Assembly: GCA_965206015.1 (NCBI GenBank)
Contig: CBDBIW010000016.1
Location: 558,001 to 622,000 of the forward strand
DNA: 64,000 bases
Source: JAJCYL01 sp965206015
Lineage (GTDB): Bacteria; Bacteroidota; Bacteroidia; Cytophagales; Cyclobacteriaceae
Direction: 5' to 3'
Below the pieces are notes generated by a model that saw only the letters and a list, made by a program, of their open reading frames with translations, ran no database searches and was not told the origin of the DNA. This document shows, one piece after another, positions 25,988 through 34,532 of this stretch (its first letter is position 1; each line of letters begins with the position of its first letter). Position numbers and translations under genes: made by a program.

Positions 25988-26932
25988 GTGAGAACATTCA
26001 AAGACTGGATTTTGCTCTATCTGAAAGGACTTGGGATGGGGGGTGCAGACGTAGTTCCTGGAGTTTCCGGAGGAACTATAGCTTTTATCTCAGGGATTTA
26101 TGAAGAGCTAATCCACTCCATTAACCAAATCAATTTATCGGCGATCAGTTTATTGTTGAAATGCCGGTTTAAAGAGTTTTGGTCTGCAATTAATGGCTCT
26201 TTCCTGCTGGTGTTAGTTTTAGGAATCGGGACAAGTATAATTTCAATAGCTAAACTTATTACATACTTATTGCAAGAATTTCCCATTCAGCTATGGTCAT
26301 TCTTTTTTGGCCTAATTGTGATTTCGGCACTTTCGGTGGGGACTCAAATTAGAAAGAAAAATTGGGGATCTGTATTTTCAGGGTTAACAGGTATCGCAAT
26401 AGCCTATGCGATTACTTCGGCTATACCTGCAGTCACTCCAGAAGAATCATGGTTTATATTTATATGCGGAATGATCGCAATTTGTGCCATGATCTTGCCC
26501 GGTATATCGGGGAGTTTTATTCTATTGATTTTTGGTAAATACGAGTTTATTCTCAATGCCCTCAAAGATTTCGATATAGGGATTATTTTGACTTTCATTT
26601 TCGGCTGTTTAGTTGGGATTCTTTCATTTGCCAGGTTAATTTCCTGGCTACTTTTTAAGTGGCATGACTTAACAATTGCGATGTTGGCTGGTTTTATGAT
26701 AGGGTCACTGTATAAAATTTGGCCATGGAAATTAACTTTACAATATCGAGTTAATCGTGCTGGAGATCAGGTGCCTTTCTTAGAAGAAAATATTCTTCCT
26801 ACAGAATATATGGAATTAACCGGTAGTCAACCTCTTATTTTGTATTCTGTTTTTTTTATGGCATTCGGATTTTTTACCATAGTGATCATTGAAAAAATTG
26901 CATTAGCTGTAAGAAACAGAGCTGATGGATAG
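25988..26932 (+). CDS. DUF368 family undecaprenyl-phosphate translocase
   Basis: A 314-residue membrane protein with about eight helices and the DUF368 signature GMGGADVVPGVSGGTIAFI near the start and CAMILPGISGSFILLIFGKY in the second half. Members of this family (PopT) return undecaprenyl phosphate to the cytoplasmic face for new rounds of cell-wall and surface-glycan synthesis. The start is a GTG, which is the only codon that gives the conserved N-terminus. It overlaps aroE by eight bases. Confidence 0.85.
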   Translation: MRTFKDWILLYLKGLGMGGADVVPGVSGGTIAFISGIYEELIHSINQINLSAISLLLKCRFKEFWSAINGSFLLVLVLGIGTSIISIAKLITYLLQEFPIQLWSFFFGLIVISALSVGTQIRKKNWGSVFSGLTGIAIAYAITSAIPAVTPEESWFIFICGMIAICAMILPGISGSFILLIFGKYEFILNALKDFDIGIILTFIFGCLVGILSFARLISWLLFKWHDLTIAMLAGFMIGSLYKIWPWKLTLQYRVNRAGDQVPFLEENILPTEYMELTGSQPLILYSVFFMAFGFFTIVIIEKIALAVRNRADG

Positions 26933-27665
26933 GCTGTATGGACTTATTGGCAAGAAGCTTTCCCACTCCTTCTCAAAGGACTACTTTACTTCAAAATTTA
27001 AGAAGGAAGAAATTATTGGATGCGAATATGGTTTGTTCGAACTGACTGACATTTCTGAGTTAAAAAACCTTATTAAGAACCCTGCCATATGTGGTCTTAA
27101 TGTGACAATCCCTTTCAAAAAAGAGGTAATTCCCTTATTGACAGATTTGGACGATAGTGCCCTCAAAGTTGGAGCTGTGAATGCCATAAAATTCACAGAA
27201 AACGGTTTGATTGGCTATAATTCTGACTATTTCGGATTTCGACAATCTCTTATGGACTGGATAGGTGTGGACAAGAGTAATATATCTAAGAGTCTGGTGC
27301 TTGGGACTGGTGGTGCTTCTCAAGCGATTTTGGCAGCTTTGAATGACCTGGACATTGACACTCAACTAGTATCAAGAACTTCTGGCAGGGAAGCGATAGA
27401 GTACTCAGATATAAATAAGGATACCCTTGACGAGTTCAGCTTGATAATAAATACCACGCCATTAGGAATGTATCCCGACATCAATTCAAAACCAGCATTG
27501 CCCTATCACCTAATGACTGAAAGCAACTGGCTTTATGATCTCGTTTATAATCCCGAAATAACCAGTTTTATGCGGTTTGGTCAAGAAAATGGTACACATT
27601 CGAAAAATGGATTGGAAATGCTTCATTTACAAGCTGAGAAATCCTGGGAAATTTGGAGCAGTTGA
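26925..27665 (+). CDS. aroE: Shikimate dehydrogenase
   Basis: Reduces 3-dehydroshikimate to shikimate with NADPH in aromatic amino acid synthesis. Substrate-binding motifs are KKLSHSFSKDYF near the start and CGLNVTIPFKKEV, whose Lys is catalytic; GLIGYNSDYFGF holds the catalytic Asp. The nucleotide-binding loop is LVLGTGGASQAI. The 246-residue length is normal and the C-terminal NGLEMLHLQAEKSWEIW is typical. It shares eight bases with the preceding translocase gene. Confidence 0.93.
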   Translation: MDRLYGLIGKKLSHSFSKDYFTSKFKKEEIIGCEYGLFELTDISELKNLIKNPAICGLNVTIPFKKEVIPLLTDLDDSALKVGAVNAIKFTENGLIGYNSDYFGFRQSLMDWIGVDKSNISKSLVLGTGGASQAILAALNDLDIDTQLVSRTSGREAIEYSDINKDTLDEFSLIINTTPLGMYPDINSKPALPYHLMTESNWLYDLVYNPEITSFMRFGQENGTHSKNGLEMLHLQAEKSWEIWSS

Positions 27666-27706
27666 TTGTATTTTGAGTTAAAGTGTTTTAACAATCATTA
27701 ATCATT

Positions 27707-29743
27707 TTGGCATTTAAAATTCATTCAGAATTCAGCCCTACGGGCGATCAACCCTCAGCAATTGCGCAGCTTGTTGAAGGTATCACGCATGGTGAACCTG
27801 CTCAGACATTACTGGGCGTTACTGGCTCTGGCAAGACATTTACCATGGCGAACGTCATTGAAGAAGTAAAAAAACCTACCCTGGTTTTGAGCCATAATAA
27901 AACGCTGGCCGCTCAGCTTTATGGTGAGCTCAAACAGTTCTTTCCCGATAATGCCGTAGAATATTTTATTTCCTATTATGATTACTATCAACCCGAAGCA
28001 TTCATTCCGTCAACTAATCTCTACATTGAAAAGGACCTTTCAATTAATGAAGAGATAGAAAAGTTAAGATTAAGTGCAACATCAGCACTGCTCACCGGAA
28101 GGCGGGATGTAATTGTAGTGGCATCTGTATCGTGCATTTATGGCATAGGTAACCCAGAGGAGTTTGGGAAGAATGTAATACATCTGCAGGAAGGAGATGT
28201 CGTATCACGAAATCAATTGCTCTTTCAATTAGTTGATATCTTATACAGCCGAACTGAAGCTGAATTCAAACGGGGTAATTTCAGGGTCAAGGGAGATACC
28301 GTTGACATTTTTATTGCTTATGATGATTTTGCCTACCGGATTTTCTTTTTTGGTGACGAAATTGAGGCAATACATCGGGTTGACCCGGTGACAGGGAAAA
28401 AAATTGGGGATGAAAAAATAATCAGCATTTTTCCGGCCAATTTATTTGTAACTGGAAGGGAAATAATAGATGTTGCCATCAAGGAGATTCAGGATGATCT
28501 GGTTAATCAAATAGGGTTTTTCGAAACGGACAGAAGATTTCTTGAAGCCAGGAGAATAAAGGAGAGAACAGAATTTGACATGGAAATGATCCGTGCATTG
28601 GGATACTGTTCAGGTGTTGAAAACTATTCGCGGTACTTTGACCGGCGTAATGCCGGAGCAAGACCTTTTTGCCTGTTAGATTACTTTCCTGAGGATTTTC
28701 TTATGGTAATCGATGAAAGCCATGCCACAATGCCGCAAGTCCGGGCAATGTGGGGTGGAGATCGTTCTCGAAAAGTCAATCTGGTTGATTATGGCTTCAG
28801 ACTACCTTCAGCTCTTGATAACCGACCACTTACTTTCAATGAATTTGAGGGAATGTTAAATCAGGTGATTTTCGTGAGTGCTACACCCAGTGAATATGAA
28901 TTGAGAAAGTCTGAAGGAATAGTAGTTGAACAGCTAATACGACCTACGGGGTTGTTGGATCCTGAAATTGAGGTACGGCCGAGTCTTAATCAAATTGATG
29001 ACCTGATTGGAGAAATCCACCAAAGAATTGAAAATGCCGAACGGGTATTAATAACTACGTTGACCAAAAGAATGGCTGAGGAACTCACTAAATATCTTGA
29101 GAATGTGGGTATCAAATGTCGTTACATCCATTCTGAAGTAATTGTATTAGACAGGGTTGAGATTTTAAGAGAACTTCGACTTGGGGTATTTGACGTACTG
29201 GTTGGTGTGAACTTGCTAAGGGAGGGTCTTGACTTGCCGGAAGTATCATTGGTTGCAATCTTGGACGCTGATAAGGAGGGGTTTCTACGAAATGTCAAAT
29301 CTTTGGTTCAGACTATAGGAAGAGCTGCTCGAAATGTCAATGGTCAGGTGATTATGTATGCTGACAAAGTTACTGAATCAATGCGGGTGGCAATGGATGA
29401 AACGAATCGAAGAAGGCTAATACAGGCTAACTATAATGCTAAAAACAACATTACACCTACTACGGTAGTCAAATCAAAGGATTCAATTTTGGATCAAACC
29501 AACTTGGCTGACTCGAAGAAAACCTCTGTTAATTACTATACTAAAAACGAGAATCCTAGCATAGCCGCGGACCCTGTTGTGAGCTATATGTCTTCAGAAG
29601 AATTGGAGAAATTGGTAAAGAAAACCAAAAAGAGTATGGAGGTTGCAGCAAGAGACCTGGACTTTATTGAGGCAGCTAGACTAAGAGATGAGTTGTTTGA
29701 CTTACAGAAACTCCAGGATAAAAAAAGAGGAAAGAATGCCTGA
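27707..29743 (+). CDS. uvrB: UvrABC excinuclease subunit B
   Basis: The damage-verifying helicase-like subunit of nucleotide excision repair. The first residues FSPTGDQPSAIAQLVEGI, Walker A LLGVTGSGKTFTMAN, the beta-hairpin region YDYYQPEAFIPSTN, the DEAD-like box FLMVIDESHATMPQ and motif VI QTIGRAARNVNGQVI are all present, and the C-terminal UVR domain (about residues 630-665) interacts with UvrC. It is 678 residues long. No ATG is in place; TTG gives the conserved start AFKIHSEFSPTGDQ and is the best start. Its last eight bases overlap the glycosylase gene, linking two repair genes. Confidence 0.95.
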   Translation: MAFKIHSEFSPTGDQPSAIAQLVEGITHGEPAQTLLGVTGSGKTFTMANVIEEVKKPTLVLSHNKTLAAQLYGELKQFFPDNAVEYFISYYDYYQPEAFIPSTNLYIEKDLSINEEIEKLRLSATSALLTGRRDVIVVASVSCIYGIGNPEEFGKNVIHLQEGDVVSRNQLLFQLVDILYSRTEAEFKRGNFRVKGDTVDIFIAYDDFAYRIFFFGDEIEAIHRVDPVTGKKIGDEKIISIFPANLFVTGREIIDVAIKEIQDDLVNQIGFFETDRRFLEARRIKERTEFDMEMIRALGYCSGVENYSRYFDRRNAGARPFCLLDYFPEDFLMVIDESHATMPQVRAMWGGDRSRKVNLVDYGFRLPSALDNRPLTFNEFEGMLNQVIFVSATPSEYELRKSEGIVVEQLIRPTGLLDPEIEVRPSLNQIDDLIGEIHQRIENAERVLITTLTKRMAEELTKYLENVGIKCRYIHSEVIVLDRVEILRELRLGVFDVLVGVNLLREGLDLPEVSLVAILDADKEGFLRNVKSLVQTIGRAARNVNGQVIMYADKVTESMRVAMDETNRRRLIQANYNAKNNITPTTVVKSKDSILDQTNLADSKKTSVNYYTKNENPSIAADPVVSYMSSEELEKLVKKTKKSMEVAARDLDFIEAARLRDELFDLQKLQDKKRGKNA

Positions 29744-30524
29744 ATTGCCTGAAGTTGAAGTTTATAAACAATATTTTGACGGAACCTCCCTCAATCACAG
29801 GATTGTATCCATAGATATCGATGATCCCAGACTTGTAAAGCAGCCTAACGAAAATTTCATAAAAGCCCTTATAAGCAGCAGTTTTACACATTCAGATCGT
29901 ATAGGAAAGTTCTTTTTTGCGCATACCAGCTCTGATAAAGTGGTCATTTTCCATTTTGGATTGACAGGAAATTTTTACTACTTCAACGAAAGCGAAGATA
30001 CCCCCCGTTTTACAAGGGTGTTATTCCATTTCGATAATGGATTCAAATTGGCATTTGTTAATATGCGCAAATTTGGTTGGGTCGATCTCATTGATGATGT
30101 TGAAGACTACCGTGAGAAGCGAGGTTTAGGACAAGATGCCCAGAAAATCTCCTATGACGAATTTTATGAAAAATTCAGAAAACGTAAATCGATAATTAAA
30201 CCAAAATTATTGGACCAAAAGCTTATTGCTGGAGTTGGCAATTGGATTGCTGATGAAATTTTGTACCAAAGCCAATTACATCCGGAATCAAATATTGAAA
30301 ACCTTAGTGACGATGAGTTAAAAGTGATCTTTGAAAAGATGCAGCATATTTTGGAGGTCGCAGTTCGAGAAGATGCCAATTATGAACAGTTTCCGCACTA
30401 CTTCTTCATTCATATCAGAAAAAAGGTTGACGCAAAATGCTTTTATACGGGTGGACCGATTGAGAAAATAGAGGTTGGCGGTAGGGGAACATATTTCTCT
30501 CCCAAGTACCAAATCAAGAAATAA
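29736..30524 (+). CDS. Fpg/Nei-family DNA glycosylase lacking a standard zinc finger
   Basis: A base-excision repair enzyme that removes oxidised bases and nicks the strand. The N-terminus MPELPEVEVYK carries the catalytic Pro and Glu; the H2TH motif is around KLIAGVGNWIADEILYQ. The C-terminal finger that usually has four Cys reads KCFYTGGPIEKIEVGGRGTY then FSPKYQIKK, with only the first Cys kept and the last two replaced by Ser and Tyr. The beta-hairpin Arg (GRGTY) is retained, so it resembles zinc-less fingers known in some Nei relatives. The ATG overlapping the uvrB end is chosen because Pro2 must become the N-terminus. Length 262. Confidence 0.88.
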   Translation: MPELPEVEVYKQYFDGTSLNHRIVSIDIDDPRLVKQPNENFIKALISSSFTHSDRIGKFFFAHTSSDKVVIFHFGLTGNFYYFNESEDTPRFTRVLFHFDNGFKLAFVNMRKFGWVDLIDDVEDYREKRGLGQDAQKISYDEFYEKFRKRKSIIKPKLLDQKLIAGVGNWIADEILYQSQLHPESNIENLSDDELKVIFEKMQHILEVAVREDANYEQFPHYFFIHIRKKVDAKCFYTGGPIEKIEVGGRGTYFSPKYQIKK

Positions 30525-30536
30525 GACATAAAAAAA

Positions 30537-30552
30537 GCCTCCAGCCGGAGGC
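30537..30552 (+). terminator. Rho-independent terminator of the repair run
   Basis: GCCTCC/GGAGGC stem with a four-base loop, preceded by an A run and followed by TTTATTTT, 13 bases after the glycosylase stop. Confidence 0.85.
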
Positions 30553-30582
30553 CTTTATTTTCGTAAAAATCTAATTCTAATA

Positions 30583-30619
30583 TTGAAATAGGCACATAAT
30601 TAAATGTAATTATTTTGAG
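30583..30619 (+). repeat. Left terminal inverted repeat of the Tn3-family element
   Basis: Begins TTGAAATAGGCACATAAT and pairs with the right end at 33148-33184. Its length is that of Tn3-family ends, although it does not begin with the common GGGG. Confidence 0.75.
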
Positions 30620-30689
30620 TATTCATCAATATAGCGTCAAAAAGGTAAAACAGTGACAAGATTTCAAACAATTTTGGTTCTCTTTTGGG

Positions 30690-31403
30690 CTACATTGACA
30701 ATCCTTTTCCCTGATCCTTTTTATATTTCTGAACTTTATCCATGATGTCCTCGCTCTTATTGATCTTGGTTGATTTTAATTGTTCATAATATGATTTCAA
30801 TTCCTTTTTAATTGAATCTTCAATATCCTCCCAAGACACTTGGGATAGAAAAACAGGATTGGGTTGATCGATCAAATTTAAATTACCGGTTAATTTTTCC
30901 AATACAGGCCTGACTTGTTGGTAAGGGTAATATTTTTTGTAATCGAGTAAAATATCCTTTAAGGGTCGACTTTTCAGGATGAAGGACAAATCTGCATAAT
31001 CTTTTTTTTCACTTCGATCCTGAATGGCGTTAAGTTTCATTACTGCAATGATTTCCTTTTTTAACAATCGCCACTGATTGGATTTGATATAATCCAATTC
31101 AAAGCCTTCCTTCCATTGTACAAATTCAACTTTTACGTTTTCAATATTAAAACCTATACTATTTGGCCTTTCATAAATAGTGGAAGCATCCGGATAGAGA
31201 CTTTGTATTTTTTTCTTGATGGAATGAGGTTCATATTTTTTTGTAGTAAACAAGTCCAGGTCAATACTTTTACGGTGACCAAGTTGGAGGGACAATGCTG
31301 TTCCGCCAACCAAGACATACTCACTAAAAGAGTCCGTTGCCATTAACTGATCCAGTATGGAGGACATGTCTTTGCTGATCGTATTTAGGTGTAATTGGTC
31401 CAT
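30690..31403 (-). CDS. AbiEii/AbiGii-type nucleotidyltransferase toxin
   Basis: A 237-residue protein of the AbiEii family, nucleotidyltransferases that act as toxins in abortive-infection and toxin-antitoxin systems. The motif YVLVGGTALSLQLGHRKSID followed by LDLFTTKKY gives the GG...SxDxDLF-type metal site. The start overlaps the stop of the upstream small gene by one base (TAATG), so translation is coupled. It is cargo of the Tn3-family element, which could explain its spread. Frame intact; function as a toxin is family knowledge, not shown here. Confidence 0.85.
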   Translation of the reverse strand: MDQLHLNTISKDMSSILDQLMATDSFSEYVLVGGTALSLQLGHRKSIDLDLFTTKKYEPHSIKKKIQSLYPDASTIYERPNSIGFNIENVKVEFVQWKEGFELDYIKSNQWRLLKKEIIAVMKLNAIQDRSEKKDYADLSFILKSRPLKDILLDYKKYYPYQQVRPVLEKLTGNLNLIDQPNPVFLSQVSWEDIEDSIKKELKSYYEQLKSTKINKSEDIMDKVQKYKKDQGKGLSM

Positions 31404-31636
31404 TAGAAAACAAAGGTGTTCATTAATTTAGATTTTGATTGCTCTGTTACTGACATTGACTTTAGCACCTTGATGAGCTTATCACGACCGTAAAAAACAT
31501 CAATGGATACCATATCCTCTACCGTACCATATTGAGCCACCCTTTTAATAATCCATAAAGCATAAATATCTTCCCTGCCCTTGATGCTAGCTGGGTCAAT
31601 ATCCCAAAATGCCTGTCTGGACAGTTCTAGTTCCAT
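31403..31636 (-). CDS. DUF6922-like small protein, probable antitoxin partner
   Basis: A 77-residue protein with the pattern LSRQAFWDIDPASIKG, then ALWIIKRVAQYGTVEDM and YGRDKLIKVLKS, which I recognise from small proteins (DUF6922) found next to AbiEii toxins in Bacteroidetes. It lies four bases downstream of the resolvase and is translationally coupled to the toxin. The antitoxin role is inferred from this conserved pairing. Confidence 0.7.
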   Translation of the reverse strand: MELELSRQAFWDIDPASIKGREDIYALWIIKRVAQYGTVEDMVSIDVFYGRDKLIKVLKSMSVTEQSKSKLMNTFVF

Positions 31637-31640
31637 CTGG

Positions 31641-32279
31641 TTAATTAAGTTTGTTCCTCAAATTTCTTTTCTTCAAATACGTGTTGAGCGATATGAAATT
31701 ACCATAGCCCAGGTTTTTCGATATTTTCCTTCCCGATAACCCCAGTTGAAGCCACTCAGTGATTTTATCCAGATCCTTGTCATACATGCTTTTCTGAATG
31801 ACTCCTTTGGGTTTGCCCAGCTTGATCCCCTGCGCTTTTTTGGAGGCCAATGCTTCTTTGGTCCTGATACTGATCAAATCCCTTTCCAGTTCGCCAAATA
31901 AAGAAAACAAAGTAATAATGATTTTAGAGGCCATATCATGCTTGCTGATGTCCAGGTTTTGCTTGGTTAAAATAATGCGAACTTCCCGACCAAGTAATTG
32001 ATTGATTAATGTGATCACTTCAGCGGTACTTCGGCCAAGGCGTGAAAGTTCAGTGGCTATCAGCGTATCGCAATCATTGATCTTTTCAAGGAGCTCATCA
32101 ATACGACGTTGTTTAGCATTACGATTAGATGAAACAGTGACTTTAATAAAGTCATCAATTTTCAAATCATTTTTTCTGGCATAATCCAAAAGTTCCAGTT
32201 TTTGATTGTCCACATCCTGGGTATTAGTGGAAGCCCGGATATAGGCAATCGTAGTTTTTGGCGTTGTCTTATTTGCCAT
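31641..32279 (-). CDS. tnpR: Serine recombinase, Tn3-type resolvase
   Basis: A 212-residue site-specific recombinase that resolves transposition cointegrates. The nucleophile Ser is in TIAYIRASTNTQDVDNQ; the second conserved block is TLIATELSRLGRSTAEV, and the arginine-rich GELERDLISIRTKEAL precedes a C-terminal helix-turn-helix (WLQLGLSGRKISKNLGYGNF). The ATG chosen gives the standard N-terminus; the frame extends ten codons further with no homologous sequence. It heads the operon that continues with the antitoxin and toxin and is divergent from the transposase remnant, as in Tn3 itself. Confidence 0.9.
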   Translation of the reverse strand: MANKTTPKTTIAYIRASTNTQDVDNQKLELLDYARKNDLKIDDFIKVTVSSNRNAKQRRIDELLEKINDCDTLIATELSRLGRSTAEVITLINQLLGREVRIILTKQNLDISKHDMASKIIITLFSLFGELERDLISIRTKEALASKKAQGIKLGKPKGVIQKSMYDKDLDKITEWLQLGLSGRKISKNLGYGNFISLNTYLKKRNLRNKLN

Positions 32280-32411
32280 TTTAAAGGGGGTGAATGTTCT
32301 TAATATCAAAAGTAGGCTATTATTGCATAAAATGAATATGTTTTAAAAAATAAAAGATATTTTACTTATGAATACAATTAACAATCGAAAAGACCATTCA
32401 ATAAACAGGCA
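32280..32411. promoter_or_regulatory. Divergent region between resolvase and transposase, probable res site
   Basis: This 132-base AT-rich gap lies where Tn3-type elements carry their resolution site and both promoters. I could not resolve individual resolvase subsites by eye. Confidence 0.4.
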
Positions 32412-33118
32412 ATGGCTAAACAATTAAACATTCTTTCAGCCAAAGAAATCCGAGAGCTCTACGGCTTACCTAAATTCAGAAAACAGCAGCGAAGGATTTA
32501 TTTTGATCTGACTTTTGCTGAACAGCAATTGATCAATCATTATCGAACACCACAGACCAAGGTCTATTTTATATTACAGTTAGCCTATTTTAAATTTAAA
32601 CAGCAATTTTTTGTATTTGAACCAAACCAGGTAAAAAAGGATATTCTCTTTATTGAAGAAAAGTATTTCTTTGATCAAGCTTTGAATTTGGAAAGTTCCA
32701 TTTCCAAGCCTACCCGATTGGCACAGCAGAAAGTGATCCTTCAAAGCAATGGGATACCATTCAACGAATTATGGCATCACTGGTTTTGAAAGCAACCACT
32801 CAAAGCACAATCATAAGAAAATTGGCCTCTTATGATCGCATCAATGAAATACAAGCGGCTTTAGTTGAATACAACAATATTGTCATGTCAGACCGTGTGT
32901 TAAATTATACATCTTCCACTAGTTGTCGAAACAATATCCAAACAGCCATTAATAGGGGCGAAGGATATCATAGACTTAGAAAAAATGTGGCTTATGCCCA
33001 TGATGGTAAATTCCAGGTACATTCTTCAGTTGATCATTTGCAGGATTATCCCGATCAATATACTTACCGGTTTAACCGTGTAGTTACATGGACGGGGCCA
33101 TATTCGGCAATCTGCTGA
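32412..33118 (+). pseudogene. tnpA: Tn3-family transposase with large internal deletion
   Basis: The first 125 codons are the N-terminal DUF4158 domain of Tn3 transposases (ILSAKEIRELYGLPKF, TKVYFILQLAYFKFKQQFF). From 32771, in another frame, the extreme C-terminal region appears (STIIRKLASYDRINEIQAAL, then NNIQTAINRGEGYHRLRKNV). The roughly 600 intervening residues, including the DDE core, are missing. A deletion of about 2 kb thus joined the two ends. The product cannot transpose. Confidence 0.85.
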
Positions 33119-33186
33119 TTAGAGCCGTCAGCCAGCAGCCTGCCTCTCTGAAATTAATGACCATAGATTATGTGCCTGTTTCAATT

Positions 33187-34392
33187 CTAATAATTTGTTC
33201 CTGCTCTAATCATTGCACACCTGAAACCAATGTCTGCAGTTGAAGAATCCTCTTCGAGGTAACGACGAGTACCAGGAGACATCCAATAAGCGACATCTTT
33301 CCATGACCCACCTTTAAACACTCGGACCCGGTCACTAATCAAAGAGTTCAAATTAGCTCCATCATACCCATCTTCTGGGTCGAGGTATCCGTCTCGTCTG
33401 ACAGGGTTTAAATCTTCAAAGTCCTGAAAAGAAAGAGGTCTGTAAACATCCTGTACCCACTCACTTACGTTTCCGGCCATGTTGTATAAACCGAATTCAT
33501 TAGGTGGATAATCGTAGATATACGTGGTGATCATGGCACCATCATTAAGTTTTCCAGCAATACCTGCATAGTCACCTCTACCTCTTTTAAAGTTAGCCAG
33601 AAAGTAACCCATGTTTTTGCCATACGGGTTTCTCAATGCGTGACCATCCCAAGGATAAAGTCTGGCATGAGTTTGATTTTCATCAAGCCATTGGGTACCA
33701 ATCAATGCTTGAGCGGCATATTCCCACTCAGCCTCTGTTGGTAGACGGTAATCGGGTAGAACTACACCAGTTTCTAATGGAATTCTTTGGTAACCACCTT
33801 CGACCACCGCATATTCCTCCAAACCAGCATCTTCTGCTAATTTCAGATTCACAACAATTGTTCTCCACTTGCAGTAGTCTTGCGCTTGTCTCCAGTTTAC
33901 ACCAACAACTGGAAAGAACCTAAACCCTGGATATCTTAGGTAATGATCAACATATGGATCATTAAACGCTAAGTCCTTGGCCCAAACTGTAGTGTCAGGC
34001 CTTGCTGACTCAAAGAATTGACGGGAACTGTCCTGTTTAACATAGTATAAATACTCGAGCCAGTGAATGTTGGCCACTTCAGTCTCATCCATATAGAATG
34101 ATGCCACAGTGACTGTTCTTTCAATATTGTCTCGTCGGTGCATGATATCCTCTTCAAATGAGCCGAGAATTGTCCTGCCACCTTCAATAAAAATCAAGTT
34201 TGGCCCTTCGGGCTGTCCCTGAAATTGATTGACTTCAAATCCGCCTTCTGCATTGTACTCATACCCTGTGGTACTACTGTAATCACCAGGCTTAGCACTT
34301 GTAGGTTGACCACCTCTTCCAAATGGAAGGATACTACAAGAACTTAGGAACGCAACAGAAAGGGACAGGGAATAAAACACAAATTTCTTCAT
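33187..34392 (-). CDS. gldJ: Gliding motility lipoprotein GldJ
   Basis: GldJ is an outer-membrane lipoprotein of the gliding/type IX secretion apparatus and is needed to stabilise GldK. A lipoprotein signal ends in FLSSCSILP (lipobox Cys about residue 18). The body is a formylglycine-generating (SUMF1-like) domain: GPNLIFIEGGRTILGSFE, SFYMDETEVANIHWLEYL, VVGVNWRQAQDYCKWR, PDYRLPTEAEWEYAAQ and the C-terminal GGSWKD...GFRCAM. The ATG is taken rather than a TTG six codons upstream. The stop codon lies in the target duplication of the Tn3-family element, so the transposon landed exactly at the gene end without damaging it. Confidence 0.9.
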   Translation of the reverse strand: MKKFVFYSLSLSVAFLSSCSILPFGRGGQPTSAKPGDYSSTTGYEYNAEGGFEVNQFQGQPEGPNLIFIEGGRTILGSFEEDIMHRRDNIERTVTVASFYMDETEVANIHWLEYLYYVKQDSSRQFFESARPDTTVWAKDLAFNDPYVDHYLRYPGFRFFPVVGVNWRQAQDYCKWRTIVVNLKLAEDAGLEEYAVVEGGYQRIPLETGVVLPDYRLPTEAEWEYAAQALIGTQWLDENQTHARLYPWDGHALRNPYGKNMGYFLANFKRGRGDYAGIAGKLNDGAMITTYIYDYPPNEFGLYNMAGNVSEWVQDVYRPLSFQDFEDLNPVRRDGYLDPEDGYDGANLNSLISDRVRVFKGGSWKDVAYWMSPGTRRYLEEDSSTADIGFRCAMIRAGTNY

Positions 34393-34532
34393 AACCTGTT
34401 CTGTTTTCAAGAGTCTAAATATACAAAGATAACTTTATTTCAAAAATTGCCTAAATGGCATTCTGAAAACACTTTTAACTTGTAAGTATAATTCACTCTT
34501 ATTGCAAATTATTGTGTTGAGGGGAATTTTTT

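Larger units (their letters stand above)
30583..33184. mobile_element. Tn3-family transposon remnant carrying a toxin-antitoxin pair
   Basis: Imperfect terminal inverted repeats of about 37 bp (30583-30619 and 33148-33184; 29 of 37 positions match, including AGGCACATAAT) bound a 2.6-kb segment. A 7-bp direct repeat TTCTAAT flanks it (30575-30581 with one extra base, and 33185-33191); the family usually makes 5-bp duplications, so two bases may match by chance. Inside are a serine resolvase, N- and C-terminal pieces of a Tn3 transposase, and an AbiEii-type toxin with its partner. The right duplication covers the gldJ stop codon. The transposase deletion makes it non-autonomous. Confidence 0.82.
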
